NCBI RefSeq assembly: GCF_029277445.1
Contig: NZ_CP119566.1
Location: 1,862,001 to 1,926,000 of the forward strand
Source of the DNA: Pararhizobium qamdonense
Lineage (GTDB): Bacteria; Pseudomonadota; Alphaproteobacteria; Rhizobiales; Rhizobiaceae
Length of the DNA stretch: 64,000 nucleotides
Reading direction: 5' to 3'
In this document: piece by piece, positions 48,223-57,286 of the stretch
How positions within the stretch are numbered: position 1 is the first letter of the stretch
How the letters are laid out: each line of letters opens with the position of its first letter
Program-made: the position numbers and the translations under genes
The notes under the pieces: model-generated
What the model was told of the DNA's origin: nothing
Databases searched by the model: none
The model's input: the letters and a program-made list of their open reading frames with translations, nothing else

Positions 48223-49479
48223 ATGATCGATCCGAAGTCAGCGCGGCGTGGCCTGTCTCTGGTTTTTCTCATCCTGTTCCTCGATATTATGGGCATCGCC
48301 ATCATCGTGCCGGTGCTGCCTGCCTATCTGGAGGAGTTGACCGGCGACACGATCAGCCAGGCGGCGGTCGATGGCGGCTGGCTGCTTCTCGTCTATTCCG
48401 GCATGCAGTTCCTCTTCGCGCCGCTGATCGGCAATCTGTCCGACCGTTTCGGCCGCCGTCCGGTCCTGCTCGCCTCCGTGCTGACGTTTGCGCTCGACAA
48501 TCTGATCTGTGCGCTGGCGACGACCTACTGGATGCTGTTTGTCGGGCGGGTGCTGGCCGGCATCAGCGGCGCCAGTTTTTCCACCGCCGCCGCCTATATT
48601 GCCGATGTCAGCGACGACACGAACCGCGCCAAGAATTTCGGCCTGATCGGCATCGCCTTTGGCACCGGCTTTGCGCTCGGGCCTGTGCTCGGCGGTCTGC
48701 TTGGCGAATTCGGCCCGCGCATTCCCTTTTACGGCGCAGCCGCCCTGTCCTTCGTCAATTTCGTTCTCGCCTGGTTCCTGTTGCCCGAAACGCTGGAAAG
48801 CCACAACCGCCGCCGGTTCGAATTAAAGCGCGCCAATCCGCTGGGGGCGATCCGGCAGATGCGCAATTATCCCGGCATCGGTTGGGTTCTCCTCGTCTTC
48901 TTCCTGTTCTGGCAGGCGCATGCGGTTTATCCCGCCGTCTGGTCGTTCGTCGGTGCCTATCGTTACGGCTGGAGCGAGGGGCAGATCGGCCTGTCGCTCG
49001 GTGTCTTCGGGATCTGCGGCGCCCTGGTGATGGGCTTTGTCCTGCCCAAGATCATTCCGCGCTTGGGCGAATGGAAAACCGGCGCCGTCGGGCTGATCTT
49101 CACCGGGCTCGGGCTTGCCGGTTATGCGTTGGCCGTGCAGGGCTGGATGATCTATGCCGTCATCATCGTCACCTGTTTGGAAGCGCTCGCCGATCCGCCG
49201 CTGCGCAGCATCGCCTCGGCCAAGGTTCCGCCCTCGGCGCAGGGCGAGTTGCAGGGCGCCCTGTCGAGCATTTCGAGCTTCACGACGATCCTTGGACCGC
49301 TGATGTTCGCGCAGATCTTCAGCATTTTCACCGCACCGCAAGCCCCCGTTACCTTCGCCGGAGCGCCCTATATTCTCGGCGCCGTCTTCGTCGCCCTCGC
49401 CATTGCCGTCTATATTCTGAAAGTGCAACCGGCCCCGGCCGCCGTTGATGGTGATCGTGTTGCCTCACAAGCGAATTGA
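48223..49479 (+). CDS. TetA-like MFS transporter (TCR/Tet family)
   Basis: The 418 residues have 12 membrane segments. The start LSLVFLILFLDIMGIAIIVPVLP and motif A GNLSDRFGRRPVLLASV are typical of TetA-type pumps. PAYLEELTGD and the motif C region FGTGFALGPVLGGLLG are present. Similarity does not prove tetracycline export; rhizobial chromosomes carry homologues without resistance roles. ATG 48223 is used; no TetR gene is adjacent, but an inverted repeat lies about 110 bp upstream. Confidence 0.9.
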   Translation: MIDPKSARRGLSLVFLILFLDIMGIAIIVPVLPAYLEELTGDTISQAAVDGGWLLLVYSGMQFLFAPLIGNLSDRFGRRPVLLASVLTFALDNLICALATTYWMLFVGRVLAGISGASFSTAAAYIADVSDDTNRAKNFGLIGIAFGTGFALGPVLGGLLGEFGPRIPFYGAAALSFVNFVLAWFLLPETLESHNRRRFELKRANPLGAIRQMRNYPGIGWVLLVFFLFWQAHAVYPAVWSFVGAYRYGWSEGQIGLSLGVFGICGALVMGFVLPKIIPRLGEWKTGAVGLIFTGLGLAGYALAVQGWMIYAVIIVTCLEALADPPLRSIASAKVPPSAQGELQGALSSISSFTTILGPLMFAQIFSIFTAPQAPVTFAGAPYILGAVFVALAIAVYILKVQPAPAAVDGDRVASQAN

Positions 49480-49647
49480 GAGTGTCTCGCATTTCAGTGC
49501 AAAAAATGATCAAGTTTTGTGATGTTTCGATGAAAAAATAAGCACTCTTGCCGTTCTGGCTGGCGCTTTTCAATCGGTTGTTCTATTTCCCAATCTTCCG
49601 TCTTGCGGCCCATACCGGTAGCGACGAAGCCAAAGGCCTTTCCTCAC

Positions 49648-51051
49648 ATGCTGACTTCAAACCCTGTCGATACGGGCGTCCGCACCGATAATTCCTGGCC
49701 GGCACATTACCGCGCCACCATCGCGCTCGGGCTGCCCTTCGTCGGCGCCCAGCTGGCGCAGTTCGCTATCCATGCCACCGACGTGCTGATGGTCGGCCGC
49801 CTTGGCACGACCGAGCTTGCGGCGATGGTTCTGGCCGCGCAGATGTTTTTCACCATCTTCATTTTCGGCTCGGGCTTTGCAAATGCCGTCGTGCCGATCG
49901 TGGCGCAGGCCGAAGGCCGGGGTGACCGCGTCGCCGTGCGCCGGGCCGTGCGCATGGGCATGTGGGCGGTGCTCGGCTACGGGGTCATCATGGCGCCGGT
50001 TCTGTGGCAGGCCGAACATGTTCTGCTGCTGCTTGGCCAGAAGCCGGAGGTCGCCACCCTTGCCGGACATTATCTGAATGTCGCCCTGTGGGGCATGTTC
50101 CCGGCGCTGCTGTTCATGGTCCTGCGCGGCTTTTTGAGCTCGCTCGAGCGTGCCGGCATCATCCTTTATGTGACAATCATCGTGTTGCTCGCCAATGCCG
50201 CACTTTGCTATGTGTTCATCTATGGTCATTTCGGCGCGCCGGCGCTTGGCATTGTCGGTGCCGGTATTTCGGCGCTGATCGTCAATACGCTGAGCTTTGT
50301 CCTGCTCTACATCTATATCCAGGCGCAGCCGCTGACCCGGTCCTACGAGATTTTCGTGCGCTTCTGGCGGCCGGACTGGCCCGTGCTGAAGGAGGTCGTC
50401 AAGCTCGGCCTGCCGATCGCCGTTACCATCCTGGCGGAAGTCAGCCTGTTTACCGTCGCCTCGCTGCTGATGGGGATGATCGGCACTGTCGAGCTTGCCG
50501 CCCATGGTATTGCGCTGCAGTTTGCCTCGGTCGCCTTCATGGTGCCGCTCGGGCTGGCGCAGGTTGCGACCGTCCGCATCGGCCTTGCCCACGGCCGCCG
50601 CGACGCCGAGGGCATCAAGCGGGCGGCGATTGCCGTTTTCGTCATCGGCTGCGGCTTCGCCGTCATCGGCAGCCTGGTTTTTGCGATATTTTCGCATGAG
50701 CTGGCCGCGATGTATCTCGATACAAGACGGCCGGATGCGGCCCAGGTTCTCGCCTATGCCGGACCGCTGATCGTCATTGCCGGTGCGTTCCAGCTGGTCG
50801 ATGGCGTCCAGGCGCTGGCCGCCGGCATGCTGCGCGGCCTGAAGGACACGACCGTGCCGATGGTTCTTGCGCTGGTCTCCTATTGGGCGATCGGCTTCGT
50901 CGCCGCCTATTTTCTGGCCTTCCATTTCGGCTTCGGCGGTGTCGGCGTCTGGTATGGCTTCGTGCTCGGCCTTGCCGCCGCCAGCATCTCGCTGACCTGG
51001 CGCTTCTTCATCTTCCTGTCGCGGGAGCGCAAGCTTCTGGCGGCCAAATAG
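49648..51051 (+). CDS. MATE-family multidrug efflux protein (NorM type)
   Basis: The 467 residues have 12 hydrophobic segments with a twofold pattern. TLGLPFVGAQL-like and DVLMVGRLGTTELAAM occur in the first half, and GLPIAVTILAEVSLFTVASLLMG in the second. It exports cationic compounds with Na+ or H+. The gene lies between a TetA-like pump and a GNAT gene, 8 bp before the latter. ATG 49648 is chosen because the family sequence begins soon after. Confidence 0.92.
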   Translation: MLTSNPVDTGVRTDNSWPAHYRATIALGLPFVGAQLAQFAIHATDVLMVGRLGTTELAAMVLAAQMFFTIFIFGSGFANAVVPIVAQAEGRGDRVAVRRAVRMGMWAVLGYGVIMAPVLWQAEHVLLLLGQKPEVATLAGHYLNVALWGMFPALLFMVLRGFLSSLERAGIILYVTIIVLLANAALCYVFIYGHFGAPALGIVGAGISALIVNTLSFVLLYIYIQAQPLTRSYEIFVRFWRPDWPVLKEVVKLGLPIAVTILAEVSLFTVASLLMGMIGTVELAAHGIALQFASVAFMVPLGLAQVATVRIGLAHGRRDAEGIKRAAIAVFVIGCGFAVIGSLVFAIFSHELAAMYLDTRRPDAAQVLAYAGPLIVIAGAFQLVDGVQALAAGMLRGLKDTTVPMVLALVSYWAIGFVAAYFLAFHFGFGGVGVWYGFVLGLAAASISLTWRFFIFLSRERKLLAAK

Positions 51052-51059
51052 GGTGAAAC

Positions 51060-51629
51060 ATGGAGATGGATATGCCGGACAGAGAATTGAACTTTCAGCC
51101 GGAGTTGACCGGTGAAACGCTGTATCTACGCCCTTTGAAGGCCGGGGATTTCGACGGGCTTTTTACCGCTGGCAGCGATCCGGCAGTTTGGGCTGGGCAC
51201 CCGGCCAAAGAGCGTTACAAGCCGGAAATCTTTCGCCAATATTTCGATGCCCAGATGGCCAGCAAGAGCACGCTGGTCTTCATCGAGCGGGAGACCGGGA
51301 AACTGATTGGCTGCTCGCGCTACTATGTGGCGCCGGACCAGCCGCAGGCTGTCGCGATCGGTTTCACCTTCCTCAACAATGCTTATTGGGGTGGCACCAC
51401 CAATTTCGAGATCAAGCGTCTGATGCTCGATCATGCCTTTGAGAGTGTCGATGACGTGTGGTTCCATATCGATCCCACCAATATCCGCTCGCAAAAGGCG
51501 ACCGCCAAACTCGGGGCGGTGCATGCCTATGATGCGGTGCTGGATATTTCCGGTTCACCGGTGAACTGGATGTGCTTCCGCTTGACCCGGGATGCCTGGG
51601 CCAACGTCAGATCCGCACACCGGCGCTGA
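51060..51629 (+). CDS. GNAT acetyltransferase (RimJ/RimL type)
   Basis: The 189 residues have ETLYLRPLKAGDFDGLFTAGSDPAVWAGHPAKERY at residues 19-53, IGCSRYYVAP, and LDHAFESVDDVWFHIDPTNIRSQKATAKLGA in the C-terminal half. It acetylates an unknown amine, perhaps a protein N-terminus. It begins 8 bp after the MATE stop and is probably coupled to it. Confidence 0.88.
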   Translation: MEMDMPDRELNFQPELTGETLYLRPLKAGDFDGLFTAGSDPAVWAGHPAKERYKPEIFRQYFDAQMASKSTLVFIERETGKLIGCSRYYVAPDQPQAVAIGFTFLNNAYWGGTTNFEIKRLMLDHAFESVDDVWFHIDPTNIRSQKATAKLGAVHAYDAVLDISGSPVNWMCFRLTRDAWANVRSAHRR

Positions 51630-51664
51630 CCGGGAATCCTTTCCTGCCGCGCAAGGAAGAGCAA

Positions 51665-52219
51665 ATGGGAACTGGGCGGATCATTTTTCTGAACGGCACG
51701 TCGAGCAGCGGCAAGACGACGCTGGCCACGGCGCTTCGCGAAGCGCTTGACGCGCCGTTCTGCTTCTATGCGTCGGACCAGCTGGCCGATGCCGGATTTC
51801 GGACGATTAGAGCCTCATTTATCGTACGAGACTCTAAACGCCGCGTCCGGCACGATCCCGCCTCGGGCGAACGCCAAAGGTTTTTCGACGGTTTTCACCG
51901 CTCCATCGCCGCATTCGCGCAAGCGGGAAACGACCTGATCGTCGAACACATTATCGAAGAACAGAGCTGGGCGGACAAGCTGAACATCCTGTTGGGTGAT
52001 CTCGACGTGTTCCGGATCGGCGTGCATGCGCCGATCGAGGAGATCGAACGGCGGGAGAGGGATAGGGGCAACCGGCAGATCGGCGAAGCCCGCTATCACC
52101 TGAAAACCCACGGCTTCTGCACATATGATCTTGAAGTCGATACCAGCGAACCGATCGATCAGTTGGCCGAGCGTATCGTCGCGGCATGGACCCATCGCAG
52201 GGCGCCAAACCGCGCCTGA
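51665..52219 (+). CDS. Chloramphenicol phosphotransferase-like kinase
   Basis: The 184 residues have the Walker A GTSSSGKTTLA, the ASDQLADA segment and NDLIVEHIIEE, as in CPT-type kinases. Those kinases phosphorylate the primary hydroxyl of chloramphenicol or unknown alcohols. Between ASDQLADAGFR and the conserved RFFDGFHRSIAAF there is an extra stretch TIRASFIVRDS encoded by a mini-palindrome (51807-51837) that also occurs outside genes. The insertion keeps the frame. Whether the enzyme stays active is unknown. Confidence 0.85.
   Translation: MGTGRIIFLNGTSSSGKTTLATALREALDAPFCFYASDQLADAGFRTIRASFIVRDSKRRVRHDPASGERQRFFDGFHRSIAAFAQAGNDLIVEHIIEEQSWADKLNILLGDLDVFRIGVHAPIEEIERRERDRGNRQIGEARYHLKTHGFCTYDLEVDTSEPIDQLAERIVAAWTHRRAPNRA
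51807..51837. repeat. Mini-palindrome inside the CPT-like gene
   Basis: AGAGCCTC and GAGACTCT flank ATTTATCGTAC, nearly the same sequence as at 34302-34336. It is coding here, adding about 11 residues. Confidence 0.6.
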
Positions 52220-52265
52220 CGTGTGTGGTAGCAGGAAGCGTTCGGCTAATTTCGAAGCCCGGATG

Positions 52266-52304
52266 CAAAAGCCCCGGTACTCCGTTGGGAGACCAGGGCT
52301 TTTG
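52266..52304 (-). terminator. Terminator of carA
   Basis: AAAAGCCC (52267-52274) pairs with GGGCTTTT (52296-52303), with an inner CGGT/ACCA pairing. It follows the carA stop (52325) on the minus strand and the CPT-like gene on the plus strand. Confidence 0.88.
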
Positions 52305-52324
52305 GCATGTCACGATGGTGACGA

Positions 52325-53530
52325 TCAGCGTTCGGCCAGCACCGGTTCGCCCTTCTTTTCGCGCACCAGATTGATGAAGCGGCGGAAGAGATAGTGGCTG
52401 TCCTGCGGGCCGGGCGAGGCTTCCGGGTGATGCTGGACCGAAAAAACCGGCTTGCCGGTGAGGCGCAGGCCGCAATTGGTGCCGTCGAACAGGGAAATAT
52501 GAGTCTCTTCAACGCCTTCCGGCAGGGACTTCGAATCCACCGCGAAGCCGTGATTCATCGAGACGATCTCGACCTTGCCCGTCGTGTGGTCCTTGACCGG
52601 ATGGTTGGCGCCGTGATGGCCCTGGTGCATCTTTTCGGTGGTGGCGCCCAGTGCCAGGCCGAGCATCTGGTGGCCAAGGCAGATGCCGAACAGCGGGATA
52701 TCGCTCTTGATCAGCTCCTGGATCACCGGAACCGCATATTCGCCGGTGGCCGCCGGGTCGCCCGGACCGTTCGACAGGAAGATGCCGTCGGGCTTTTGCG
52801 CCAGAACATCCTCGGCTGAAGTCGTTGCTGGCATGACGGTGACCTTGCAGCCAAGGCCCGTGAACAGGCGCAGGATGTTGCGCTTGACGCCATAGTCGAG
52901 CGCCACGACATGATGTGTGGTGTCGGCGTCCGCCAGTTCATCATAGCCTTCGTTCCACACCCAGGGCTTTTCGCTCCAGCGCGAGGTCTGGCCGGAGGAG
53001 GCGACCTTGGCAAGGTCGAGACCTTCAAGCCCGCTCCAGGCCTTGGCTTCCGCCTTCAGCGCCTCGATATCGAAAACGCCGTTCGGGTCGTGGGCGATCA
53101 CCGCGTTCGGCGCGCCGTTCTCGCGGATCCAGGCGGTGAGCGCGCGGGTATCGATGCCGCACATGCCGATGATGCCACGGGCCTTCAGCCAGGTGTCGAG
53201 GTCCTTTGCGGCGCGGTAGCTGGACGGGTCGGTGATATCGGCCTTGAAGATGACGCCGACCGCGCCGTGGCGGGCAGCCGGCGTCAGGTCTTCGATATCC
53301 TCGTCATTGGCGCCGATATTGCCGATATGCGGGAAGGTGAAGGTGACGATCTGGCCGAGATAGGAGGGGTCGGTCATGATCTCCTGGTAGCCGGTCAGCG
53401 CGGTGTTGAACACCACTTCGGCCTGCACCTTGCCGGTGGCGCCGATGCCCTTGCCTTCGATCACGGTGCCGTCGGCCAAAACGAGCAGGGCGGTGGGTTT
53501 TGCTGATGTCCAGGGGGCTGTCGCGGTCAT
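52325..53530 (-). CDS. carA: Carbamoyl-phosphate synthase small subunit
   Basis: This glutamine amidotransferase subunit pairs with CarB. The 401 residues comprise an N-terminal CPSase domain (LVLADGTVIEGKGIGA...TALTGYQEIMTDPSYLGQ) and a class I GATase. The nucleophile Cys is in LFGICLGHQMLGLA, and the His/Glu pair in VQHHPEASPGP. ATG 53530 (MTATAPWTS) is used; ATG 53539 would add MKT. It is separated from carB by over 8 kb, so the subunits are not cotranscribed. Confidence 0.97.
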   Translation of the reverse strand: MTATAPWTSAKPTALLVLADGTVIEGKGIGATGKVQAEVVFNTALTGYQEIMTDPSYLGQIVTFTFPHIGNIGANDEDIEDLTPAARHGAVGVIFKADITDPSSYRAAKDLDTWLKARGIIGMCGIDTRALTAWIRENGAPNAVIAHDPNGVFDIEALKAEAKAWSGLEGLDLAKVASSGQTSRWSEKPWVWNEGYDELADADTTHHVVALDYGVKRNILRLFTGLGCKVTVMPATTSAEDVLAQKPDGIFLSNGPGDPAATGEYAVPVIQELIKSDIPLFGICLGHQMLGLALGATTEKMHQGHHGANHPVKDHTTGKVEIVSMNHGFAVDSKSLPEGVEETHISLFDGTNCGLRLTGKPVFSVQHHPEASPGPQDSHYLFRRFINLVREKKGEPVLAER

Positions 53531-53816
53531 TGTCTTCATCCCGTTCAGGCGGCGCGGCGCGGACACTCCTCAGGGGAATGCCGCCCGGCCGATATGGTTC
53601 GCAGGCGGGCAGATGCGGGCGATGGGCGCGCGCTGTCAGGCCTGGTCACGATGTTGGTGCAGGTGACGGTCAATAACTGGAGCATCCGGCAAGGTCAATC
53701 TTGAAGACGGGCCGATCGGGCTTTTCCTGCGGCTTTTACCGCGAATTCTCGCATTTCGTTTGCTCCGGCTCGTGCCGCTGGTTTAAGAAACGCCATCAAA
53801 CAGGAGTAAGACAATC

Positions 53817-54272
53817 ATGCGCGATCAACTCGCTGCCGCCCTCAAGGATGCGATGAAATCGAAGGATGCGCCGCGCCTTTCCACCATCCGTCTCATCCAG
53901 TCGGAGATTAAGACCCGCGATATCGCCAATCGGGGTGCCGGCAAAGGCGACGCCAGCGACGACGAAATCCTGCAGATCATGGCCAAGATGGTCAAGCAGC
54001 GCGAGGAATCAGCCAAGATCTACGAGGACAATGCCCGCCCGGAACTGGCCGCCAAGGAACGTGCCGAAATCGTCGTGGTGCAGGACTTCATGCCCAAGCA
54101 GCTCAGCGAAGCGGATGTCCGCGCCAATGTCGCTGCCGCGATCACGGAAGCCGGCGCCAGCGGGCTTAAAGACATGGGCAAGGTCATGGCGGTGCTGAAA
54201 GAGCGCTATGCCGGCCAGATGGATTTCGCCAAGGCCTCGGCAGTGCTCAAGGAACTGCTGACAGCTGCCTGA
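53817..54272 (+). CDS. GatB/YqeY domain protein
   Basis: The 151-residue helical protein has MRDQLAAALKDAMKSKDAPRLSTIRLIQSEIKTRDI-type start (residues 1-36). FMPKQLSEADVRANVAAAI and GLKDMGKVMAVLKERYAGQMDFAKAS follow near the end. YqeY proteins resemble the tail of GatB and may bind tRNA. The gene is divergent from carA; in many alphaproteobacteria it lies directly upstream of dnaG, but here a toxin-antitoxin module intervenes. Confidence 0.92.
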   Translation: MRDQLAAALKDAMKSKDAPRLSTIRLIQSEIKTRDIANRGAGKGDASDDEILQIMAKMVKQREESAKIYEDNARPELAAKERAEIVVVQDFMPKQLSEADVRANVAAAITEAGASGLKDMGKVMAVLKERYAGQMDFAKASAVLKELLTAA

Positions 54273-54361
54273 CCGCTGATTTCGCCTGCCGTATTTTCCG
54301 GCGCGGTCTGCGCATGAAAGGCCGCGTCGATGATCGCAAATTTTTCCGCTTGGCAGTGCCG

Positions 54362-54697
54362 CTATCCGTTCTTGCGGTTCTTCTGCTCGGTCATGAAATG
54401 CCGCAGCACCGCGTTCATGCGGGTCTGATAGCCCTTGCCGCTCTTCTTGAAGAAATCGATGACGTCCTCGTCGAGCCGGATCGAAACGGCCTTCTTCGGG
54501 GTCGGGTAGACGATCGTGGCCTTCGACCAGTCGACATCCATGAATTCTGCCCAGTCGGGATCGTCCCGCATGGCCGCCATAATGTCCTCATCCGTCATGG
54601 CGGCGACGCGCGCCCAATCGGTCAGTGTTTTTTCGCCACGCGCCCGCTTTTCGAGTATTTCATCGAGGGAAATTCTGGTGATAGATTCTTTGCTCAT
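54362..54697 (-). CDS. brnA: BrnA antitoxin
   Basis: The 111 residues have the DNA-binding C-terminus KKAVSIRLDEDVIDFFKKSGKGYQTRMNAVLRHFM, a ribbon-helix-helix typical of BrnA. It neutralises BrnT and represses the operon. The start overlaps the BrnT end by 38 bp, giving tight coupling. The N-terminal half (MSKESITRISLDEIL...MRDDPDWAEF) fits family length. Confidence 0.92.
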   Translation of the reverse strand: MSKESITRISLDEILEKRARGEKTLTDWARVAAMTDEDIMAAMRDDPDWAEFMDVDWSKATIVYPTPKKAVSIRLDEDVIDFFKKSGKGYQTRMNAVLRHFMTEQKNRKNG

Positions 54698-54950
54698 TTT
54701 TATGTGCCGGCCGGGCGGAGATGATCCTGCAAATTTCCCCTCGCATCGTGTAGACGACAGTGATGATGCGGTTGGTCTCTGGGCAGATCGCCAACGTCCG
54801 GACTTCTCCGTTTCTGATGGTTTGAAACTCGATCCTGAATTCTTGCAGAGCGAGCACGGCATCTTCAAAGTCGATGCCGTGCTTTGCCATATTGCCGAGC
54901 CGCTTTTGGTTATCCCACTCAAAAAACGCCAACGGTTGTGGGTCCAACAT
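54660..54950 (-). CDS. brnT: BrnT toxin (RelE-like ribonuclease)
   Basis: The 96 residues match BrnT. FEWDNQKRLGNMAKHGIDFEDAVLAL lies near the N-terminus. RTLAICPETNRIITVVYTMRGEICRIISARPAHKNEQRIY follows. BrnT cleaves mRNA and halts translation under stress until bound by BrnA. ATG 54950 (MLDPQ) is chosen; the longer ORF start would run into the promoter at 54994-55022. Confidence 0.92.
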   Translation of the reverse strand: MLDPQPLAFFEWDNQKRLGNMAKHGIDFEDAVLALQEFRIEFQTIRNGEVRTLAICPETNRIITVVYTMRGEICRIISARPAHKNEQRIYHQNFPR

Positions 54951-54993
54951 GAAAATGCTTACCACCGTAATCAGACCCTTTATACCAATACAG

Positions 54994-55022
54994 ATTGTAT
55001 ATACAGAAAAGAAACCCGTCAA
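54994..55022 (-). promoter_or_regulatory. Sigma70-like promoter of brnTA
   Basis: On the minus strand TTGACG (55017-55022), a 17-bp spacer and TACAAT (54994-54999) give an almost ideal promoter. TGTATATACA overlaps the -10 as a 10-bp palindrome, a likely site for BrnA repression. Confidence 0.8.
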
Positions 55023-55105
55023 CCTGTGAATTGCGGGTATGATCTGTCCACTCTGTAGCGCGGCCGGCGATTGCCGCCTATATGAAAGCCAGCCCAGAGG
55101 TATTC

Positions 55106-57133
55106 ATGCGATTTTCCAACTCTTTCCTTGACGAGATCCGCGACCGCGTTCCCATTTCGGACGTGATCGGCAAACGCGTCACCTGGGATCGCAAGAAAAC
55201 CAACGCCTCGCGCGGCGACTATTGGGCCTGCTGCCCGTTTCACGGCGAGAAATCGCCGAGCTTCCATTGCGAGGATCGCAAGGGCCGTTACCATTGCTTC
55301 GGCTGCGGCGTGTCGGGCGATCATTTCCGGTTCCTCACCGATCTCGACGGCATGGCCTTTCCCGAAGCCGTGCAGCAGATCGCCGATCTCGCCGGCATCG
55401 CCATGCCGCAGCCGGATGCCGAGGCGGAAAAGCGCGACCGCCAGCGCATCGGCCTGCAGGACGTCATGGAAGTGGCGACGCAGTTCTTCCAGGATCAGCT
55501 GCAGACCGCAAACGGCGCCAAGGCGCGCGCTTACTTGCGCGACCGGGGCCTGGCCGGGCGCACGATCGAGACGTTCCGCCTGGGTTATGCGCCGGAAAGC
55601 CGCAATGCGCTGAAGGAGTTTCTGGCCGGAAAGGGTGTGCCGAAGGATCAGATCGAGGCCTGCGGCCTGGTCGTTCACGGTGCCGATATTCCCGTCTCCT
55701 ACGACCGGTTCCGTGATCGCATCATGTTCCCGATCCTGTCGTCGCGCGAAAAGGTCATCGCCTTTGGCGGCCGCGCCATGTCGCCGGATGCGCCGGCCAA
55801 GTACCTCAATTCCAACGAGACCGAGCTCTTCCACAAGGGCAACGTGCTCTACAATTTTTCACGCGCCCGCAAGGCGATGTCCGGTACTGGCCGCGATGGC
55901 AAAGCCGCGCAAAGCGAAAATGCTGCAGGCACGATCATTGCCGTTGAAGGCTATATGGACGTGATTGCGCTGCATCAGGCCGGCATCGAAAATGCCGTGG
56001 CGCCGCTCGGGACCGCGCTCACCGAAAACCAGATGGCGCTGTTGTGGAAGCTCACACCACAGCCGGTGCTCTGCTTTGATGGCGATGGCGCCGGTATCCG
56101 TGCGGCCAACCGCGCCGTCGATCTGGCGCTGCCGCATCTGAAACCCGGCTTTTCCGTCCGCTTCGCCATGCTGCCGGATGGCAAGGATCCCGACGATCTC
56201 GTGCGCAACGAGGGCAGGGCGCCGTTCGACAAGGTGATGGCATCGGCCCGCTCGCTGTCGGAAATGGTCTGGCTGCGCGAGGCTCAGGCAGGGTCGTTCG
56301 ATACGCCGGAAAGCCGCGCCCAGCTGGAAGCGACCCTGAAACAGGTCGTGTCGGTCATATCGGACGAAAATGTCCGCCGCCATTATGGCCAGGATGTCCG
56401 TGACCGGCTGAACCAGTTTTTCCAAGGGGCATCCCGCCAGCATAACGGCCAGCGCGGCGGCTTCGACCGCAACCAGCGGCAGGGCGCAAACCGCGGGGGT
56501 GGCCAGGGCCGCGGCGCACAGCAGGGCGGGCGCATGCAGGAACGCTCGGGCATTTCCGACCGGCTTGCGCGCTCGTCGCTGGTCAGCGGCCATCAGGCCC
56601 TACCGCCCTTGCGCGAAAGCGTGCTGGCGCTCACCATCGTCAACCATCCGCAATTGCTGTTTGAAGAATATGACGAGATTTCCGCGATCGAATACGATAA
56701 TCGCGATCTGCAGCGCTTCTGGTCGTCGGTGCTCAACGCCGCCGCTGCCAAAGGCCCGCGCCTGTCGCGCGAAATCCTCATCGAGCAGCTCGAGGCCGAA
56801 GGCTTCGATACGCTGCTGAAATCGCTCGACCAGCAGATCCGCTTTGCCCGCCTGTGGACCGCAACCACGGCCGCCGCACCCGAGGACGCCCGCGAAGGCT
56901 ACCTGCAGGCGCTCGCCCTGCATCAGCGCACCAAGGCGCTCCTGTGGCAACGCCGCGAACTGGAAAGCGAACTCGCCTACGCCACCGAAGAAGGCGACGA
57001 CGACACCGTCAGCCAGATTCTGCGCAATCTGCAGGAAGTCCAGCTGGAAGTCACCCGGCTCGAAAACCAGGAAGCGATCATCGATGGTTTTGGCGTGCTG
57101 TCGGGGCGTGTGAAGGGGCCTGCGGGGAAGTAG
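55106..57133 (+). CDS. dnaG: DNA primase
   Basis: DnaG makes RNA primers at the replication fork. The 675 residues comprise an N-terminal zinc-ribbon (CCPFHGEKSPSF...YHCFGCGVSGD), a primase catalytic core, and a TOPRIM with IAVEGYMDVIALHQAG and DGDGAGIRAA. A glycine/glutamine-rich linker near residues 440-475 and a C-terminal DnaB-binding domain complete it. ATG 55106 (MRFSNSFLDEIRDR) is used. In many bacteria rpoD follows; here recQ does. Confidence 0.97.
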   Translation: MRFSNSFLDEIRDRVPISDVIGKRVTWDRKKTNASRGDYWACCPFHGEKSPSFHCEDRKGRYHCFGCGVSGDHFRFLTDLDGMAFPEAVQQIADLAGIAMPQPDAEAEKRDRQRIGLQDVMEVATQFFQDQLQTANGAKARAYLRDRGLAGRTIETFRLGYAPESRNALKEFLAGKGVPKDQIEACGLVVHGADIPVSYDRFRDRIMFPILSSREKVIAFGGRAMSPDAPAKYLNSNETELFHKGNVLYNFSRARKAMSGTGRDGKAAQSENAAGTIIAVEGYMDVIALHQAGIENAVAPLGTALTENQMALLWKLTPQPVLCFDGDGAGIRAANRAVDLALPHLKPGFSVRFAMLPDGKDPDDLVRNEGRAPFDKVMASARSLSEMVWLREAQAGSFDTPESRAQLEATLKQVVSVISDENVRRHYGQDVRDRLNQFFQGASRQHNGQRGGFDRNQRQGANRGGGQGRGAQQGGRMQERSGISDRLARSSLVSGHQALPPLRESVLALTIVNHPQLLFEEYDEISAIEYDNRDLQRFWSSVLNAAAAKGPRLSREILIEQLEAEGFDTLLKSLDQQIRFARLWTATTAAAPEDAREGYLQALALHQRTKALLWQRRELESELAYATEEGDDDTVSQILRNLQEVQLEVTRLENQEAIIDGFGVLSGRVKGPAGK

Positions 57134-57286
57134 CGGCAGCGACAGGGTTGGAGATGACCCATCCGGCTGCGCATTTAATCTAGGGATGGGTGCCGCTGAT
57201 CCGGGTCACCGTTGGAAACGTGGCAAAACCCTCGCCCCCATCCCCGCACCTGTGCCATAGTCGGCTTCCCCCACGAAAGCGATTCC

